DNA of 64,000 nt from JABDCI01 sp964475835. GTDB lineage: Bacteria > Verrucomicrobiota > Verrucomicrobiia > JABWAM01. A model generated the notes under the pieces. The model was not told where the DNA came from. It did no database searches and saw nothing but the letters and a program-made list of their open reading frames with translations. Made by a program: the position numbers and the translations under genes. Each line of letters begins with the position of its first letter. The stretch's first letter is position 1. Positions 24,852-33,264 of this stretch are shown here, piece after piece. The stretch spans positions 29,117-93,116 of the forward strand of contig CAYYYL010000009.1 in assembly GCA_964475835.1 (NCBI GenBank), in the 5' to 3' direction.

Positions 24852-27791
24852 ATGCTCTTAAGATCCATCTCGGCTTTCATGATTGGCTTGGCAACGATTG
24901 CCTCTCCTCAAGGGATTCTGGCTGTGGATACCACGGCTCCCAGCGTTCCGACAGGGGTGTCGGCAGGCGCAAAGAGTTCCTCTCAAATCGATGTTACCTG
25001 GCAAACTTCGTCGGATGCGGAGTCCGGGGTGCAGAGCTACAAAGTCTATCGAAATGGCACCTTGATTTCCACGGTGGCGGCTCCCTCGAACGTTCGCCGT
25101 CGTTTCAGACCCGACAGTTTCTACAACAAGAAGCTTCAAGCCAATGAACCCATTCATCCGAATTCAGCGGGAATGGTGAGTGAATTGGTGAGACAAACAA
25201 AAGTGGGGCCCGGAATTCCCTATCTTCCCGGAATCAATACCGGTGATTTTTCTTCCCCCATCTACGTCGTCAAGGATCCTGCAGCACCGAAAATCCCTGT
25301 CACCATCGTTCAGGGGGGAGCAGAGGCAACGTGGTCTACTTTTAACAAGGTTGTAAAAAAAGGAATCCGAATCCCTGTGAACGCCCTTCCCGCGACGGGA
25401 TCGGATGGGGAGATCGGAATCTGGGATCAAGTGGACGATGTTTATTATGATTTCTGGCAATTGAAAAAAGTGAATGGAAACTGGCAGGCCTCATGGGGTG
25501 GATATATTGCGGACGTTTCCAATTCGGACGGCATTATTCCGGTGATCAAGAATGTCTGGGGAGGCCCAGAGGCCCAGGGGGCTACCGCGACAAGCCTTCC
25601 GCTCATGGGAGGGTCGATTTATGTCGCGGACCTCAAGGCTGGGGTTATTCCTCATGGTTTGGGGATTGCCATTCCGGAAGGACCCAACAAATTTGTCTAT
25701 CCCGCTCAACGCACGGATGGAGGGGTCAAGTTTTTTGAGGGACCGAATTCGATTCCTGCTGGGACGAGATTCCGTTTTCCTGCAGATATTACGATCAATC
25801 CGAACTGGGCGCCCATCGTCAAGATGATGGTGGCGGCCGTGCGTGACTATGGTGTGGTCGTTCAGGACCGTGCCGGCGCGGTGGTGTTTTATATGGAGGA
25901 TACCCGTCAATACGGAACGGTCGATCTTTCGCCTTATTTTGGAGGCAAATGGGCCTATGAACTGATGAGTCAGCAATTTCCATGGGATAAATTACAGGTC
26001 CTTAATCCGCCTTCTCCTGCACCCCGTGTGCCCACCCCCATTGACGCGCCACCCATTATTCCTGGGGGCTCAACCTCTTTCGCCTCCTTTTCCGACACGG
26101 GGGTTTCACCTGGAATGACCTGCTCCTACCAGATTTCCGCCGTGAACAGTGCAGGGCTTGAATCGGGGAAGAGCACACCGGTGGTGGTCTCGTTTGGTGC
26201 GGTGGCCGATACCACCCCTCCCGGTGTTCCGGCCAATTTTAAAGCCGTGCTTTCGGGAAGTCAGATCAACCTGTCATGGAGTGCCTCTACAGATAATGTG
26301 GGGGTGACGTCCTACCAGGTCTTCAATGGAGCCAATCTGATCGGTTCGAGTGCCACCACGAGTGCCATCATCAGCCCGATAACCACCGGTACCACCTATT
26401 CCTTTAGCGTGCAGGCTAGTGATGCGGCGAACAATCATTCCGCCCGTAGTCTGGTTGTGACCGTGACCGTACCCACACCCACCCCAGTTCCTCCTCCACC
26501 GGCGCCGACTCCCGATACCACGGCGCCCTCCATTCCAGGAAATCCCACCGCCGTGATTTCTGGAACCCAGGCCAAGATCAGTTGGACTGCCTCCACGGAT
26601 AACATCGGGGTGACAGGGTATCAAATTTTCAAGACCGGAGTCCTTGCCGGTAAAACGAATGCAACCACATTCACGGTGACTGCCCTTGGTGCAGGTACGA
26701 CAAATGTGTTCACCGTGAAGAGTTTCGATGCTGCTGGAAATCTGTCCGCTGCCAGCAACCCTGTGCAGGTGATCATTCCTTCGGCGACACCTCCTCCCGT
26801 GCCTTCACCTGCTCCCGCTCCAGTGGTTCCTCTTGTGGTGTTTGACGACGGATTGAAGAATGGCTTTCAGGACTGGCACTGGGGCGCCCAACCAAACTTT
26901 GCGAACACGACTCCCGTTTTTGCGGGAACCAAGTCCATCTCCGATGCCTTCAATTCATGGGATGGATTGCAAATCGGAAGCCAAACGCCCGTCAAGCTCA
27001 CGGGGTACACCTATCTTTCCATGGCAGTGTGGCCGGGACAGAATGATCAGAAGCTGGTCATCTTCGACCTCGGGACCCAGAAGACCGCTTTGGATTTGAA
27101 TAAATACGCGCCCGGTGGACGCCTTCTGACCGGAAAATGGAATCTGCTCAATATTCCCCTTACCGATCTGAATGTGGTGGGTGGCACGGTTTCGGTCCTC
27201 AAGATTCAGCATAACCAGCAGACCACCACGCCCGTCAAAACGTTCTTCGACTCGATCCAGTTCGTGGACAAGCTTCCCGAAGACAAGACCGCTCCGACGG
27301 TTCCCGCCAACCTGAAGGCATCCATCGTGTGGACCAATGTTCAACTCAAATGGGATGCGGCCACGGATAACGTCGAGGTGAAAGGGTATCTCATCTATCG
27401 AAATGGAGCGTTGTTGAAAACCTCGGTGACAAATTCAGCCACGGATACGGTTCAGGCGGATGTGAAGTACACTTATACAGTCTTGGCATTTGATGCGAAG
27501 AACAACCAGTCCGCTCTGAGCAATCCTGCCGTGGTGGGTGCGCCCCCCACAACTCCAACGGGATTGGCGGGGTCGGTGGCGTCAGATGGTACGGTGAATC
27601 TTGACTGGGCGGATTCAAGTAATTGTGTGGGCTACAATCTGTACCGGGATGGTGTCTACATGGGCTCCATGGGCAATTCCTACGGACGCGATAAGCCGAC
27701 AAAAGGACTTCATCGTTACAAAGTTCAATCGTACAACATCTACGGACGGGTTTCGGGATTTAGTAACGAGATCAGTATCACTGTGCCGTGA
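24852..27791 (+). CDS. Secreted multi-domain fibronectin type III protein with inserted domain
   Basis: 979-residue exported protein with an N-terminal signal peptide (SISAFMIGLATIASPQGILA). The first fibronectin-III domain starts at 26 (DTTAPSVPTGVSA) and breaks off after strand C' at about residue 79. It resumes at about 406 (STSFASFSDTGVSPGMTCSYQISA). Residues 80-405 between them are a separate domain (SDGEIGIWDQVDDVYYDFWQL; ATATSLPLMGGSIYVADL). Complete FnIII domains follow at about 452-540, 556-643, 812-896 and 899-979. A jelly-roll-like, probably carbohydrate-binding module occupies 662-806. Pro/Thr linkers separate modules. Likely roles are surface polysaccharide binding or degradation; no catalytic motif is certain. 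Confidence 0.8.
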   Translation: MLLRSISAFMIGLATIASPQGILAVDTTAPSVPTGVSAGAKSSSQIDVTWQTSSDAESGVQSYKVYRNGTLISTVAAPSNVRRRFRPDSFYNKKLQANEPIHPNSAGMVSELVRQTKVGPGIPYLPGINTGDFSSPIYVVKDPAAPKIPVTIVQGGAEATWSTFNKVVKKGIRIPVNALPATGSDGEIGIWDQVDDVYYDFWQLKKVNGNWQASWGGYIADVSNSDGIIPVIKNVWGGPEAQGATATSLPLMGGSIYVADLKAGVIPHGLGIAIPEGPNKFVYPAQRTDGGVKFFEGPNSIPAGTRFRFPADITINPNWAPIVKMMVAAVRDYGVVVQDRAGAVVFYMEDTRQYGTVDLSPYFGGKWAYELMSQQFPWDKLQVLNPPSPAPRVPTPIDAPPIIPGGSTSFASFSDTGVSPGMTCSYQISAVNSAGLESGKSTPVVVSFGAVADTTPPGVPANFKAVLSGSQINLSWSASTDNVGVTSYQVFNGANLIGSSATTSAIISPITTGTTYSFSVQASDAANNHSARSLVVTVTVPTPTPVPPPPAPTPDTTAPSIPGNPTAVISGTQAKISWTASTDNIGVTGYQIFKTGVLAGKTNATTFTVTALGAGTTNVFTVKSFDAAGNLSAASNPVQVIIPSATPPPVPSPAPAPVVPLVVFDDGLKNGFQDWHWGAQPNFANTTPVFAGTKSISDAFNSWDGLQIGSQTPVKLTGYTYLSMAVWPGQNDQKLVIFDLGTQKTALDLNKYAPGGRLLTGKWNLLNIPLTDLNVVGGTVSVLKIQHNQQTTTPVKTFFDSIQFVDKLPEDKTAPTVPANLKASIVWTNVQLKWDAATDNVEVKGYLIYRNGALLKTSVTNSATDTVQADVKYTYTVLAFDAKNNQSALSNPAVVGAPPTTPTGLAGSVASDGTVNLDWADSSNCVGYNLYRDGVYMGSMGNSYGRDKPTKGLHRYKVQSYNIYGRVSGFSNEISITVP

Positions 27792-27814
27792 GAGATGACC
27801 TCGGGGGGGCATCT

Positions 27815-29719
27815 TCACCGATGGTTTATCGGATGAAGCTGCCCCGTCTCATGTAACCGCCACAACTCAAAGGTCTCCGTCTCAAAGCCTTTCAATGTGG
27901 CCTGAACCGGGGAAAGGTTGAATGAGGATTCCTGGGCAAGGTGATTGCGGACTTCCGGATCATCGCGGATGCTGGATGAGAGGATGATGTCGTTTCCTCG
28001 TGACAATCCAATAAGTCGGGCGGCGACATTGACGGTGGATCCGAAATAGTCGAGCCGGTCGTTGAGGGTGATGGCGATGCAGGGTCCGTGATGGATGGCC
28101 GCTTTGAGGGTCAGACCCTTCGTATTTTCGAGTCCAAGCAGATTGATCTGGGCGCTGAGGAGGGCCCGTACTGCGGAGATGGGGCGCCGGAACACGGCCA
28201 TAACGGCATCGCCCATCGTTTTGATCAGGGCACCATCCTCCTCTGCGATGGCGGCTTTCAACACATCAAAGTGGCTCATCACTTTTCCAAACGCGGGTGC
28301 ATCGCCGATTTCCCGGTAGAGTTTGGTGGAATCACGCAAATCCGTGAAGACAATCGTGAGACTTCCCACGGAGATCTGTTCCCCCGGACGCAAGGCTTCG
28401 CTCGCAAAAAGATCGCGAAACACCTGAAGAGCGGTCACTTCCGCCGCCGTGGTGGCGTCGTCGCTCCAGCTGGTGCGTTCGAGGATAAACACTTCGCGGT
28501 CCTGGGTGTGATTGGTGAGTCTCAGGGTCGGGTGCAGGGAAAGGGGATGCTCCTCGTTGCTCCATGAACGATCAGTTGCCTCCAGTTTCACATCCGAAGG
28601 ACCTCCTTCATTGGCGCTGAGCAACAGCCCTCCCGGTTTCGATGAGGTGCGAAGTCGATACCTCCCCGTTTCCAGGGGGAGGGTGAGAAGGCGTTCGCTC
28701 TGGGGAGGGAGAATTTGTTGGGCGACGATGTGGGGGGTTACCTGGGGACCACCGATGCAGAATTCCTTCACGTTCACGGTTCGAATGGATGGATTCGGGC
28801 GGAACGTTAATTCCACCGAGCGATCGAAATTAGCGGTGTAATCGATGTGGCAGCTGTCACAGTGAACTTCGGGTTTGAGATCGGCAAGTCGCGTGCGGGA
28901 TTCGTTGGCGCCGCGGCAGAGAGGGCAGAGGACATCCCATCGGAAATCGAGCAATCCAGACCGTACGGCATGAAGACAAAGTTCGAGGACCTTTTTCCTT
29001 GGTGCGTTCCACTGTTGGGCAAGGGCGTAGGGGCGAAGACGCCCGACCATAAGATCGTCTGCATTGCAGACTGTGTCGAGGAGATGATCCACGAGGTCTT
29101 CGTGTTGATCCTTCTCGACGAGTTCCTGGTGAATCTGTATCAGGCGCTCCCTGGCGCCAGAAGCAAGTCCGGGCTTTCGGCCCAGGGCGGGGGGTGTTTC
29201 GCCTCGGGAGGCGTAGAGATCATACGAGCGAACAGCGGTATCGAATTTGCGGCGGCTGATGATTCCGATCTGAATGGGGATGAGCATGGACCCGATGATG
29301 TTTCGGGGTTTGGCCCAGACGTCATAACGCAGGTGTGTTCCCTCCGTTTCGCGTTCAAAGGTGGTCAAGGTTCTCAATTCCGCCACGGGCCCGCTGCGGT
29401 ACTTGCGGGCCACCCCAAACCGGGCGGGGCGCACCCATTCAAAAGGTTCTTCTTCCCACTCGATGGACAGCCCGAAGAGTTTGATTTTGAGAGGTTTTGC
29501 CGGGGCCGGACCGTCCGGATTGGAAAGGCGCTCGATGGAGGGAATTTCGGCGTCCCGGTTGAATCGATTGGTGTCGGCAATGAGAGGCCATAGCGTCTCG
29601 GGTGAGGATCGCAGATGCCATTCCCAACGATAGTGGAATTCATGTAACGACACACCCAACAAGTAGGGGAGAGAGGTCGCCAAGTCAAAAACGGAACGAG
29701 GGAATGGGGTTGCAAACAA
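27815..29719 (-). CDS. Class III adenylate/guanylate cyclase with N-terminal SRPBCC-like domain
   Basis: 634-residue protein. Residues about 20-170 resemble a START/SRPBCC lipid-binding fold (FHYRWEWHLRSSPETLWPLIAD). The middle has a four-Cys knuckle (CPLCRG... CDSCHIDY), as seen in cyclases with a DUF5939 region. Residues about 450-610 are the catalytic homology domain: FTDLRDSTKLYREIGD (first metal Asp), IKTMGDAVMAVF (second Asp) and DYFGSTVNVAARL (Asn/Arg transition-state residues). It makes cAMP or cGMP; which one is unclear. There is no transmembrane segment. The start is TTG at 29719 with no in-frame ATG nearby, so the exact N-terminus is uncertain. It is downstream of lexA on the same strand. 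Confidence 0.87.
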   Translation of the reverse strand: MFATPFPRSVFDLATSLPYLLGVSLHEFHYRWEWHLRSSPETLWPLIADTNRFNRDAEIPSIERLSNPDGPAPAKPLKIKLFGLSIEWEEEPFEWVRPARFGVARKYRSGPVAELRTLTTFERETEGTHLRYDVWAKPRNIIGSMLIPIQIGIISRRKFDTAVRSYDLYASRGETPPALGRKPGLASGARERLIQIHQELVEKDQHEDLVDHLLDTVCNADDLMVGRLRPYALAQQWNAPRKKVLELCLHAVRSGLLDFRWDVLCPLCRGANESRTRLADLKPEVHCDSCHIDYTANFDRSVELTFRPNPSIRTVNVKEFCIGGPQVTPHIVAQQILPPQSERLLTLPLETGRYRLRTSSKPGGLLLSANEGGPSDVKLEATDRSWSNEEHPLSLHPTLRLTNHTQDREVFILERTSWSDDATTAAEVTALQVFRDLFASEALRPGEQISVGSLTIVFTDLRDSTKLYREIGDAPAFGKVMSHFDVLKAAIAEEDGALIKTMGDAVMAVFRRPISAVRALLSAQINLLGLENTKGLTLKAAIHHGPCIAITLNDRLDYFGSTVNVAARLIGLSRGNDIILSSSIRDDPEVRNHLAQESSFNLSPVQATLKGFETETFELWRLHETGQLHPINHR

Positions 29720-29785
29720 CGGCTCAAAAAAACGAGTCCAAAGAAGGCCGAAGAATGGAGGATCAGAACCTCCGTGTCTCTGATT

Positions 29786-30406
29786 TTAAGTCCTCGTCCT
29801 CCGAATCAGTCCCACCATCACCCCTTGAATAACAAGTTCGGTCACAGGGATGAGATTTGAATATTTCGGGTTTTCCGCGTGCAGAAAAGGTTGTCCCTTT
29901 TGAACAAGATAGGTCTTGAGTGTGTTTTCGTTGTCGATGAGCGCTGCGACCACGTCCCCCGGACGGGGAGTGACGCCATGTTCGAGGATAACGCAGTCGC
30001 CATCCAGGATGTGCTTGCCGATCATGGAGTCGCCCCTTACCTCAAGGGCAAAGGTTTGTGCTGTTGGGCGGATGCCCAGGGTTTTGGCATCGACGGAAAT
30101 GCATCCCTGAGTTTCCTGGGTTTTGCCTTGGGCGAAACCGGCGGGGATGACGCCGTAGAGGGGAATGTCAATGAGGGGGCGCCGTTGAAGGGGGAAGGCA
30201 GATACGGCTTCCGTTGAACGGGCGCGGCCGAAGGAGTTTTTTAAAAGCCCCTTTCGACGGAGGGCTGCGATGTGATCCGCGACTGTCCCAGGGGAGCGGA
30301 ACCCAAAATGGTCTGCGATTTCACGGGCCGAAGGGGGGCGTCCCTGCAGTCGACGCTCTTTGATGAAATCCAAAATTTCCTGTTGGCGGGTGGTTAAGGG
30401 GTTCAT
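29786..30406 (-). CDS. lexA: LexA repressor
   Basis: SOS-response repressor that cleaves itself when RecA filaments form. Numbering from the ATG at 30406 (206 residues), the winged HTH is SAREIADHFGFRSPGTVADHI (26-46). The cleavage site is A89-G90 in GVIPAGFAQG, and the catalytic dyad is S127 (VRGDSMIG) and K164 (NTLKTYL). An upstream in-frame ATG at 30466 exists, but the stretch between contains a palindrome that looks like LexA's own operator, and family proteins start near MNPLTTRQQEIL. Expected to be autoregulated. Confidence 0.95.
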   Translation of the reverse strand: MNPLTTRQQEILDFIKERRLQGRPPSAREIADHFGFRSPGTVADHIAALRRKGLLKNSFGRARSTEAVSAFPLQRRPLIDIPLYGVIPAGFAQGKTQETQGCISVDAKTLGIRPTAQTFALEVRGDSMIGKHILDGDCVILEHGVTPRPGDVVAALIDNENTLKTYLVQKGQPFLHAENPKYSNLIPVTELVIQGVMVGLIRRTRT

Positions 30407-30407
30407 G

Positions 30408-30423
30408 CCGTACATGTGTACGG
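30408..30423. promoter_or_regulatory. Candidate LexA operator (autoregulation)
   Basis: CCGTACA-TG-TGTACGG is a perfect dyad with 7-bp arms immediately upstream of the preferred lexA start codon. Position and symmetry fit a LexA box, although the half-site differs from the proteobacterial CTGT and the Gram-positive GAAC forms. Confidence 0.55.
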
Positions 30424-30520
30424 TATCGGAGGTTTCTTCAGAAGCAAGGCCAATTTGAGGAGACATTCATCTGCCTGAAAAACACGACTTCTTTCGCATG
30501 GTCAAGTCCCGGGCGGGTCC

Positions 30521-30835
30521 TCAAATCAGTTCGGAGGCATCCCTTCGAATTTTTCCGCAGACAAGATCGCAAAGTTTGAAAATCATGGGGTCGCGGATGG
30601 CGTACATCGCCTTGTTTCCGTCGCGCCGACGCTCGACAAGCTTCAGGTCGAGCAGGAGACCCATCTGCTTGGATACATTAGCCTGCTTCAATCCCGTGGT
30701 CCGTACAAGCTGAGACACGGATTTTGCCCCATGCTGAAGACTGTTTAATAAAAGGAGTCGGCTCGGCTCCGCCAAGGCTGAGAAAAGGGATGCCACCGCA
30801 TGAAGCTGGGCCGCGGAAAGACTTTTATTTTTCAT
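30521..30835 (-). CDS. ArsR-family winged-helix repressor
   Basis: 104-residue ArsR/SmtB-type repressor. The recognition helix-turn-helix is SVSQLVRTTGLKQANVSKQMGLLLD, followed by the beta wing LVERRRDGNKAMYAI. Only one cysteine is present (C93, in CDLVCGK; the preceding Cys is at residue 89), so the Cys pair of persulfide sensors such as BigR/SqrR is not obvious in the usual positions, and no ELCVCDL metal motif is present. It is divergent from the rhodanese gene, which it probably controls through the dyad at 30840-30855. Confidence 0.9.
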   Translation of the reverse strand: MKNKSLSAAQLHAVASLFSALAEPSRLLLLNSLQHGAKSVSQLVRTTGLKQANVSKQMGLLLDLKLVERRRDGNKAMYAIRDPMIFKLCDLVCGKIRRDASELI

Positions 30836-30839
30836 ATTG

Positions 30840-30855
30840 CTATATGGGAATATAG
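30840..30855. promoter_or_regulatory. Candidate ArsR operator
   Basis: CTATAT-GGGA-ATATAG, a perfect 6-bp dyad with four-base spacer, lies five bases upstream of the arsR start and 40 bases upstream of the rhodanese gene. ArsR repressors commonly bind such AT-rich dyads overlapping divergent promoters. Confidence 0.55.
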
Positions 30856-30895
30856 TTATATAATTTAACTTAAAAGGAAGGTGTTTTCAATAATT

Positions 30896-31569
30896 ATGAA
30901 TGAGATGAATAATGTGGAGGTTGATGTTCATGGGTTGAGCTGTCTTTTGAGGGAGAAGCCTGGGTTGGAAGTCTGGGATGTGCGTGAGCCCTCGGAATTT
31001 CGGGGGGAACACATTGCAGAAGCGAGGTTGATGCCATGGTCCGGATTGAAGGTGGAGACTTGTGTGGGACTCCGAAAGGGTAAGGTGGGGGAACCTCTCT
31101 ATCTGGTGTGTGAGAGCGGGGGTAGGGCCGGTCGTGTGGCGAAAATGCTCCGGGACTCCGGTTGTGCGGATGGAGTGGTGGTGGCGGGTGGAATGGGGGC
31201 ATGGAAGGCGGCGGGTTTCCCGGTGGTTCGGGGAGTTTCCACGTGGTCGCTTGAGAGACAGGTGCGATTTGCGGCCGGTTTCCTGGTGACCTTGGGGGTG
31301 GGGTTGGGGTGGTGGGTGGAGNNNNNNNNNNGCCCCTGCCGCCCCGGGTCCGCGTGGGGGCGGTTGCCGGGTTCCCCTGGGGGGGGGGCGGGGGGGGGTG
31401 GGTGGAGCCGGGATTCCTTGCCTTGTCCGCGTTTGTAGGGGGGGGATTGATGTTCGCGGCAGTGACCAATACATGTGGGATGGCCTTGTTGCTGGCCAAA
31501 ATGCCCTGGAACCGGGTTTCCAAAGAATGGGATCGAGGGGATTCGTGCATTTTTGGGGGTGGCCAATGA
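30896..31569 (+). CDS. Rhodanese-DUF2892 membrane protein, interrupted by an assembly gap
   Basis: N-terminal rhodanese domain (VWDVREPSEFRGEHIAEA; active-site loop CESGGRAGRV), then a basic-aromatic linker (STWSLERQVRFAAG) and two membrane helices of DUF2892 type, as in E. coli YgaP. The second half is in another frame after ten N and a G/C-only stretch. The motif TGGGTGGAG occurs on both sides (31313-31321 and 31399-31407). Dropping 31322-31407 joins GLGWWVE to PGFLALSAFVGGG in one frame, giving a normal protein of about 195 residues. The start is uncertain (GTG at 30881, or ATG at 30896 or 30905). The stop overlaps the next gene as ATGA. Confidence 0.75.
31322..31331. other. Assembly gap (10 N) next to low-complexity G/C sequence
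   Basis: Ten N followed by about 67 bases composed almost entirely of G and C. The flanking direct repeat TGGGTGGAG suggests that the two contig ends should be joined with the intervening bases dropped. Confidence 0.9.
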
Positions 31570-33218
31570 AGGTTCTCATTGTGGGAGGCGTGGCGGGGGG
31601 TGCTTCCTGTGCGGCCAGATTGCGCCGATTGGATGAGGAGGCGGAGATCATAGTGATCGAACGTGGGCCTGATGTGTCTTTTGCAAACTGCGGGCTTCCG
31701 TACTATGTGGGAAATGTCATTAAAGACGTGGGTGATCTGAACATGTCAACGCCGTGGAAACTTCGGGAACGTTTCCGGATCGAGGTTCGAACCCAGGAGG
31801 AGGTGGTTTCGATCGATCGGCAGGCCAGGGAGGTGATGATTCGGAATGTGAGGACAAAATGTGTTTATCGGGAATCGTATGATCGCTTGGTGTTATCGCC
31901 TGGGGCAACGCCTTTTATTCCCTCCGTTCCTGGAGTGGATCTGCCGGGGATCTTCACGCTGCGAAATATACCTGACAGCGAGCGTATTCGGACATGGATG
32001 ACGTCGAACAAGGTCAGGCGTGCCGTCATTGTGGGGGCTGGGTTCATAGGGGTGGAGATGGCGGAAAATCTGGTGGCTCGCGGGGTGGAAGTGACGATGC
32101 TGGAGATGGCGGATCAGGTTCTTCCTCCCTTGGACAAGGAGATGGCACAATGGATGCAGGAACACCTTGAAACCCGGGGAGTTCAGGTGGTGTTGAATGA
32201 TGCGGGAACGGAGTTTCAGCGCGGTGGGGGTGATTCGCTGGTGGTAATGACCCGTTCAGGTGGACGTTATGAAGCGGACATGGTGATCCTCTCCAATGGA
32301 GTTCGTCCGGAAGTAAAACTTGCAAGGGATGCAGGCCTGTTGCTGGGTGAACGGGGGGGGATTCGCGTGGATGATCAAATGCGGACGAGTGATCCCCTTA
32401 TCTTTGCAGTGGGCGATGCGGTGGAGGTGAAGGATGTGATCCAGGGTCAATGGATGCTGCTTGCTCTGGCAGGACCTGCGAATCGACAGGGACGGATTGC
32501 AGCGGATGTGATCTGTGGTCGTGACACCAAGTTTCGTGGAGTGCAGGGAACAGCTATCTGTGGTGCCTTTGGTCTTGCCGTGGCGATGACCGGAGCGAGT
32601 GAGAAAGCTCTGAAACGTTCCGGCATGAGCGACTACGAAAAGGTCTACCTGCATCCCGGACACCATTCAGGATACTATCCCGGAGCCAAGCCGATTCATT
32701 TGAAACTGATTTTCCGGAAATCGGATGGACTCATCCTGGGCGCGCAAGCCGTGGGTGAGGAGGGGGCTGCGCGCCGAATCGATGTCCTGGCGATGGGGAT
32801 TCAGATGGGAGCGACTGTCTTTGATTTGGAGCAGGGGGAGTATTGCTATGCACCCCAGTACGGCGCGGCGAAGGATCCACTCAACATGGCTGGGATGATT
32901 GCGGCAAATGCACTGAAGGGGGATGGGCCCCTTGTCTCATGGGAGGAATGGAGTGCTGCCGGACCCATCTTGCTCGACGTGCGGGATGCTGGGGAATTTC
33001 GGGAAGGGCATATTCCCAATGCCATTCATATTCCATTGTCGGAGATCCGTCGACGTACGAATGAATTGCCCCGCGATCGGGAGATCTGGACCTATTGTGC
33101 CGTGGGGCAACGGGGATATTATGCGACCCGTCTATTAAAACTCCTTGGATATCGTGCTCGAAATCTTCCTGGGGGTTACACAACTTATCGGACATTTCAT
33201 CCCCGTTTAGCTCATTGA
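31566..33218 (+). CDS. cdr: CoA-disulfide reductase with C-terminal rhodanese domain
   Basis: 550-residue flavoprotein of the CoA-disulfide/persulfide reductase-rhodanese family (CoADR-RHD), which reduces CoA disulfides or CoA persulfides/polysulfides with NAD(P)H. The FAD motif is VGGVAGGASCAARLRR (7-22), the single active-site cysteine is C42 in SFANCGLPYY, and the second nucleotide site is VIVGAGFIGVEMAENL. Conserved YAPQYGAAKDPLNMAG follows. Residues about 455-550 are a rhodanese domain with its Cys in WTYCAVGQRG. The coupling with an upstream rhodanese and the divergent ArsR regulator points to sulfane-sulfur handling. It is translationally coupled (ATGA) to the upstream gene. Confidence 0.93.
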   Translation: MKVLIVGGVAGGASCAARLRRLDEEAEIIVIERGPDVSFANCGLPYYVGNVIKDVGDLNMSTPWKLRERFRIEVRTQEEVVSIDRQAREVMIRNVRTKCVYRESYDRLVLSPGATPFIPSVPGVDLPGIFTLRNIPDSERIRTWMTSNKVRRAVIVGAGFIGVEMAENLVARGVEVTMLEMADQVLPPLDKEMAQWMQEHLETRGVQVVLNDAGTEFQRGGGDSLVVMTRSGGRYEADMVILSNGVRPEVKLARDAGLLLGERGGIRVDDQMRTSDPLIFAVGDAVEVKDVIQGQWMLLALAGPANRQGRIAADVICGRDTKFRGVQGTAICGAFGLAVAMTGASEKALKRSGMSDYEKVYLHPGHHSGYYPGAKPIHLKLIFRKSDGLILGAQAVGEEGAARRIDVLAMGIQMGATVFDLEQGEYCYAPQYGAAKDPLNMAGMIAANALKGDGPLVSWEEWSAAGPILLDVRDAGEFREGHIPNAIHIPLSEIRRRTNELPRDREIWTYCAVGQRGYYATRLLKLLGYRARNLPGGYTTYRTFHPRLAH

Positions 33219-33231
33219 AGGCGTGTGGTTG

Positions 33232-33259
33232 TTGACTCCTCGACGGATCGTGCTAAGAC
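33232..33259 (+). promoter_or_regulatory. Candidate promoter, possibly giving a leaderless transcript
   Basis: TTGACT (33232-33237) and TAAGAC (33254-33259, preceded by TGC) are 16 bases apart. The next gene's ATG is only six bases after the -10, so transcription would begin at or near the start codon. Confidence 0.35.
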
Positions 33260-33264
33260 GGGGC

